A stretch of 64,000 nucleotides of DNA from CAXBCP01 sp047638395 (GTDB lineage Bacteria > Pseudomonadota > Alphaproteobacteria > MPNO01 > UBA830), in NCBI GenBank assembly GCA_047638395.1, contig JBLIMV010000016.1, positions 68,417 through 132,416 of the forward strand. Direction: 5' to 3'. Shown here piece by piece: positions 61,650-64,000 of this stretch. The position numbers were made by a program, and so were the translations under genes. The notes below the pieces were generated by a model. That model searched no databases. It was not told the origin of the DNA and saw nothing but the letters and a program-made list of their open reading frames with translations. The stretch's first letter is position 1; the number at the start of each line of letters is the position of its first letter.

Positions 61650-62435
61650 ATGCTGACGCTACTCTCCCCTGCAAAAAAGATGAATATGACCCCCGCCGAT
61701 ACGGGAGTCCCGATCACACAGCCACGCCTGCACGATGATACGCACGCGCTTGCGATCGTCGCCAAAACCCAGACCGCGGCAGATCTCAAACGTCTAATGC
61801 ATATCAGCGATAACCTCGCGACCATGAATTTCGAGCGGTTCCAGGCTTTTAATCTCGACAACCGGAGCAATTCCGCCAAGCCTGCCGGACTCGCCTTTGA
61901 CGGCGATGTCTATTGGGGGCTGGAGGCCGACAGCCTCCCCGCGGACACGCTCACTTACGCGCAGGATCATCTCCGCATCCTCTCGGGCCTTTACGGTGTT
62001 TTGCGTCCGATGGATGCGATCCAGCCTTATCGCCTCGAGATGGGCACCAGAATGGCGAATGACCGCGGCAAATCCCTCTATGACTTCTGGGGCACCCGTA
62101 TTGCCGATCGACTGAACGAGGACCTTGCCGGTCATGGCGACACAACCGTGGTCAATCTTGCCTCAAATGAATATTTCAAAGCGGTCGACACACAAGCGCT
62201 TGGGCGGACGGTGATTGGCGCGAAGTTCCTGAACGTGAAGGATGGTGAAGCCCGCACCCTCATGTATTACGCCAAGCATGCGCGCGGCTCCATGGCACGC
62301 TGGATCATGGAAAACCGTGTCGACCGGGCTGATGGCCTGAAAGATTTTAATGCCGGCGGTTATACCTTCGACACGACCGCCTCCACGGACAATGAACTCG
62401 TCTTCACCCGGCCTCAACCGCCCAAAAAGCGCTGA
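61650..62435 (+). CDS. yaaA: Peroxide stress protein YaaA
   Basis: YaaA lowers free iron during peroxide stress. ATG 61650 gives MLTLLSPAKKMN, where E. coli YaaA starts with the same SPAK motif; a TTG at 61644 is better spaced from AGGAGG and is an alternative. The 261-residue protein has the family's typical segments: FERFQAFNLDN, LAFDGDVYWGLEAD, HLRILSGLYGVLRPMDAIQPYRLEMGTRM (core GLYGVLRPMD) and NLASNEYFKAVD. It is a single gene. No OxyR-like site was recognised. Confidence 0.95.
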   Translation: MLTLLSPAKKMNMTPADTGVPITQPRLHDDTHALAIVAKTQTAADLKRLMHISDNLATMNFERFQAFNLDNRSNSAKPAGLAFDGDVYWGLEADSLPADTLTYAQDHLRILSGLYGVLRPMDAIQPYRLEMGTRMANDRGKSLYDFWGTRIADRLNEDLAGHGDTTVVNLASNEYFKAVDTQALGRTVIGAKFLNVKDGEARTLMYYAKHARGSMARWIMENRVDRADGLKDFNAGGYTFDTTASTDNELVFTRPQPPKKR

Positions 62436-62567
62436 GAGAGGGCTGCGCGAGATTCAGCTGGCGGCCCTGGTCCGTCTTTTTAACAGGATTCGCGTGGCGT
62501 AAATCAGCGGTCGAAGCCAAAGCGGTTGGGGATCGACACGTAAACGCCCCTGCCGCGCTTCGACAGA

Positions 62568-62597
62568 GATAATCCTCGATAATCCTCGATAATCCTC
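62568..62597. repeat. Three tandem copies of GATAATCCTC
   Basis: The decamer GATAATCCTC occurs three times head to tail without mismatch. It lies just beyond the tRNA terminator. Slippage or an integration-related repeat are both possible. Confidence 0.85.
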
Positions 62598-62599
62598 AA

Positions 62600-62645
62600 A
62601 CAAAAAGACAAATAAAAACCCGCTATCTCACTGAGATAACGGGTT
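62600..62645 (-). terminator. Intrinsic terminator downstream of the tRNA remnant
   Basis: On the minus strand a 13-base-pair stem with one C-A mismatch (AACCCGTTATCTC with GAGATAGCGGGTT, three-base loop) is followed by the T-rich run TTTTATTTGTCTTTTT. It begins five bases after the tRNA 3' CCA, the normal place for a tRNA or rRNA-operon terminator. Confidence 0.8.
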
Positions 62646-62650
62646 AAATT

Positions 62651-62671
62651 TGGTTGCGGGGGCAGGATTTG
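62651..62671 (-). other. Truncated 3' end of an initiator tRNA-Met (possible att site)
   Basis: Twenty-one bases on the minus strand, ending CCCCCGCAACCA and preceded by CAAATCCTG, equal the T-loop to CCA end of the alphaproteobacterial initiator tRNA as I remember it. The 5' part of the tRNA is absent: upstream sequence (62672 on) does not continue the T-arm. Together with the adjoining terminator this is the genuine 3' end of a tRNA locus whose body has been displaced, for example by an element integrated at the tRNA 3' end. Confidence 0.7.
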
Positions 62672-62920
62672 TTGAAGAACCTACAATAACAAGACACGTA
62701 TAAACGTACGGCATAAGTGGTTACGGTGCCACGAAACCATCTTTGACGAACTACGCGTAAATGCCGTTAGTCTGACAATGTCCGCGCGGCGAGTTGAAAT
62801 AGCGGAACGGATTTTGCATCCGTTGAAGCTACGGGCACGCCCCCGCCGTCAAAAGCCGATTTGCTCTGGCAGTGCCCTGATCTGCTTTCCCAAGTTGTCC
62901 GACGGGCGTACCAAGGCTCT

Positions 62921-63730
62921 ATGTCGATTTTCCTCGCACTCTTGCTCCTTGGCGCGGGCGCTCTTGTCTTTCGTTTCTGGTCGACCAGACGAATTCGCAA
63001 GAAGCTCCTGGTATCTGAGCTATCGGCTCATCAACGTGCCATCGTCGAAAAATCGGTCCCTTTAATCCGGAAGCTTCCGGCTGAATTGCGCGGGAAGCTC
63101 GAAGGCAAGATCAACGTCTTTCTGAACCAGATCGAATTCGTCGGGTGCAACGGACTTGAAGTGACGGAAGAAATGCAGCTGTCCATTGCAGCGCAAGCTT
63201 GCGTTCTCGTCGTCAATACCGACAGGTGGTACGCGAATCTTCACACAATTCTCATTTATCCGGGTGCCTTCAAATCGCGAAGAGCAGAACACCACGGCGA
63301 TGTTGTGACAGAACGCGAAACGGTGCGCGTGGGCGAAAGCTGGGCCCGCGGCCCGGTCGTGATTTCCTGGGCCGATGCAAAACGAGGCGCCATTGACGAC
63401 AAGGACGGTCACAATGTCGTCTTTCATGAATTCGCTCACCAAATCGACGACCTGTCAGGCCGCACCGACGGCATTCCCGTGCTGAACAAGGACCAAAGCT
63501 TCGCTGCCTGGGAGCGCGTGTTTGTCAGTGCCTTCAAAAAACACGTTCGAAACATCGAAAGCGGGCACAGGACAGTATTTGAGGCTTACGGCGCGGCCGG
63601 GCCTGAAGAGTTTTTTGCGGTAGCGGTCGAGGTTTTCTTCGAAAGACCGGTCGCCCTGAAACGCGAAGAAGCGGCGGTTTATCAGCAGTTGGTAAGCCTT
63701 TTCCGCCTTGATCCGTCAACCTGGGTTTAA
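62921..63730 (+). CDS. mtfA: MtfA-like M90 zinc peptidase
   Basis: MtfA is a zinc aminopeptidase that in E. coli binds the repressor Mlc and so tunes glucose uptake. ATG 62921 (MSIFLALLLL) is chosen over TTG 62861; it has AAGG upstream and gives 269 residues, close to E. coli MtfA. The protein has an N-terminal hydrophobic segment (about 2-17), the zinc motif HEFAH (169-173) followed by IDDLSGRTDGIP, and the third-ligand region in GAAGPEEFFAVAVEVFFERP (core PEEFFAVAVE). It lies just right of the truncated tRNA end, so it may be on inserted DNA. Confidence 0.9.
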   Translation: MSIFLALLLLGAGALVFRFWSTRRIRKKLLVSELSAHQRAIVEKSVPLIRKLPAELRGKLEGKINVFLNQIEFVGCNGLEVTEEMQLSIAAQACVLVVNTDRWYANLHTILIYPGAFKSRRAEHHGDVVTERETVRVGESWARGPVVISWADAKRGAIDDKDGHNVVFHEFAHQIDDLSGRTDGIPVLNKDQSFAAWERVFVSAFKKHVRNIESGHRTVFEAYGAAGPEEFFAVAVEVFFERPVALKREEAAVYQQLVSLFRLDPSTWV

Positions 63731-64000
63731 TTCTGCCGGGTCGGCGGCATTATCAGATTAATCTGATCTGATGGTCTAAATACACTATCCCGTTTAGTAG
63801 AAACGCCGCCAGAAAAAGGTCCGCTGTCGGGTGAATAACAGACGTAACCGAGTAGCCTTCTGAATGTCTGTTCCTGACCCAGGCTGTGTAAAAACGTTTT
63901 GGAGTTTGTTGTCACGACACGGCGCGGGATTTTGGTGATGGCTTCTCCGGTTTTGCGGGTTTATGCCGCTGGTGGGGTCTTATCGGCCCGATATTGCGGT
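63731..64000. other. Right-edge sequence without assigned gene
   Basis: These 270 bases contain a 16-base palindrome close to the mtfA stop and a segment beginning CTGTGTAAAAACG at about 63883. I see no coding frame I can support. The last 115 bases have the look of an insertion-sequence end, but with no transposase in view this cannot be claimed. Confidence 0.35.
63752..63767. promoter_or_regulatory. Perfect 16-base palindrome ATCAGATTAATCTGAT
   Basis: ATCAGATT is followed directly by its reverse complement, 21 bases after the mtfA stop. It is AT-rich and has no T-run, so it is more like a dimeric-regulator operator than a terminator. It could serve a gene beyond the right edge. Confidence 0.35.

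Larger units (their letters stand above)
62436..62920. other. Gene-free junction with tRNA remnant, terminator and short repeats
   Basis: This 485-base stretch holds, from left to right: a minus-strand open frame without start ending at 62504 (residues such as YVSIPNRFGFDR, unassigned), three tandem decamers, a minus-strand terminator, a tRNA 3' remnant and an AT-rich segment before mtfA. It looks like a junction between core sequence and something inserted or rearranged to the right. Confidence 0.5.

Noticed and set aside
63883..64000. Insertion-sequence end beginning CTGTGTAAAAACG
   Set aside because: The resemblance is by memory only; no transposase frame, paired inverted repeat or target duplication is inside the window.

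Overview
The window looks like the chromosome of a GC-rich, free-living alphaproteobacterium, probably a marine or aquatic Rhodospirillales-like heterotroph. This is inferred from the dense mix of alpha-ketoglutarate dioxygenases, flavin monooxygenases, amidohydrolases, CoA enzymes and ABC uptake genes, and from a tRNA 3' end near 62.65 kb that matches the alphaproteobacterial initiator tRNA as I remember it. No integrase, complete insertion sequence, CRISPR array, rRNA or complete tRNA was found.

Layout. (1) 1-2547: a four-gene membrane operon cut by the left edge, with a MotA/TolQ/ExbB-like protein and a TonB-like, proline-rich, membrane-anchored protein. (2) 2551-9014: a catabolic block with a UbiD-type decarboxylase, TfdA/TauD dioxygenase, polytopic transporter, luciferase-like monooxygenase, alpha/beta hydrolase and GST. 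(3) 9015-27881: the main accessory locus. A consensus sigma-54 promoter precedes a 4150-residue DUF4347/cadherin-like surface protein. It is followed in one operon by an outer-membrane TolC-like lipoprotein, a periplasmic HlyD-like adaptor, a GAF-membrane-HlyD fusion and an M50 metalloprotease-HlyD fusion. No ABC ATPase, RND pump or MFS pump is present, so this looks like an atypical export or surface-processing system for the giant protein. (4) 27906-34281: MDR reductase, amidase and HpcH/HpaI aldolase in one direction, enoyl-CoA hydratase and ADP-forming acyl-CoA synthetase in the other. (5) 34292-43939: glycosyltransferase, a SsuABC/TauABC-like ABC importer, FKBP isomerase, Na+/H+ antiporter, a Rieske-glutamate-synthase fusion, an RhlE-like helicase with its terminator, and a small cupin. 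(6) 43962-54575: an ASST-like beta-propeller, a flavoprotein with halogenase-like motifs, GMC oxidoreductase, a molybdenum hydroxylase large subunit without its partners, a DadA-like oxidase, an SDR and an ornithine-cyclodeaminase-family protein. (7) 54586-62435: universal stress protein, a frame-shifted excisionase-type HTH gene, a cysteine-dioxygenase-like cupin, a dihydroxyphthalate-decarboxylase-like protein, a carboxymuconolactone-decarboxylase-like protein, amidohydrolase, a second TauD dioxygenase coupled to a rhodanese, and yaaA. (8) 62436-64000: a repeat-bearing junction with a truncated initiator-tRNA 3' end and its terminator, then mtfA.

The most original part is region 3. The giant protein has one cysteine, in a His-Gly / Gly-Cys arrangement within DUF4347, lacks RTX repeats, and sits with three different adaptor-type proteins and an intact-looking site-2-type protease. 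The ExbB/TonB-like operon at the left edge is a possible but unproven energy source, by analogy with the SiiA/SiiB proteins of Salmonella SPI-4. Functions are from sequence reading and family knowledge only; no database search was run.
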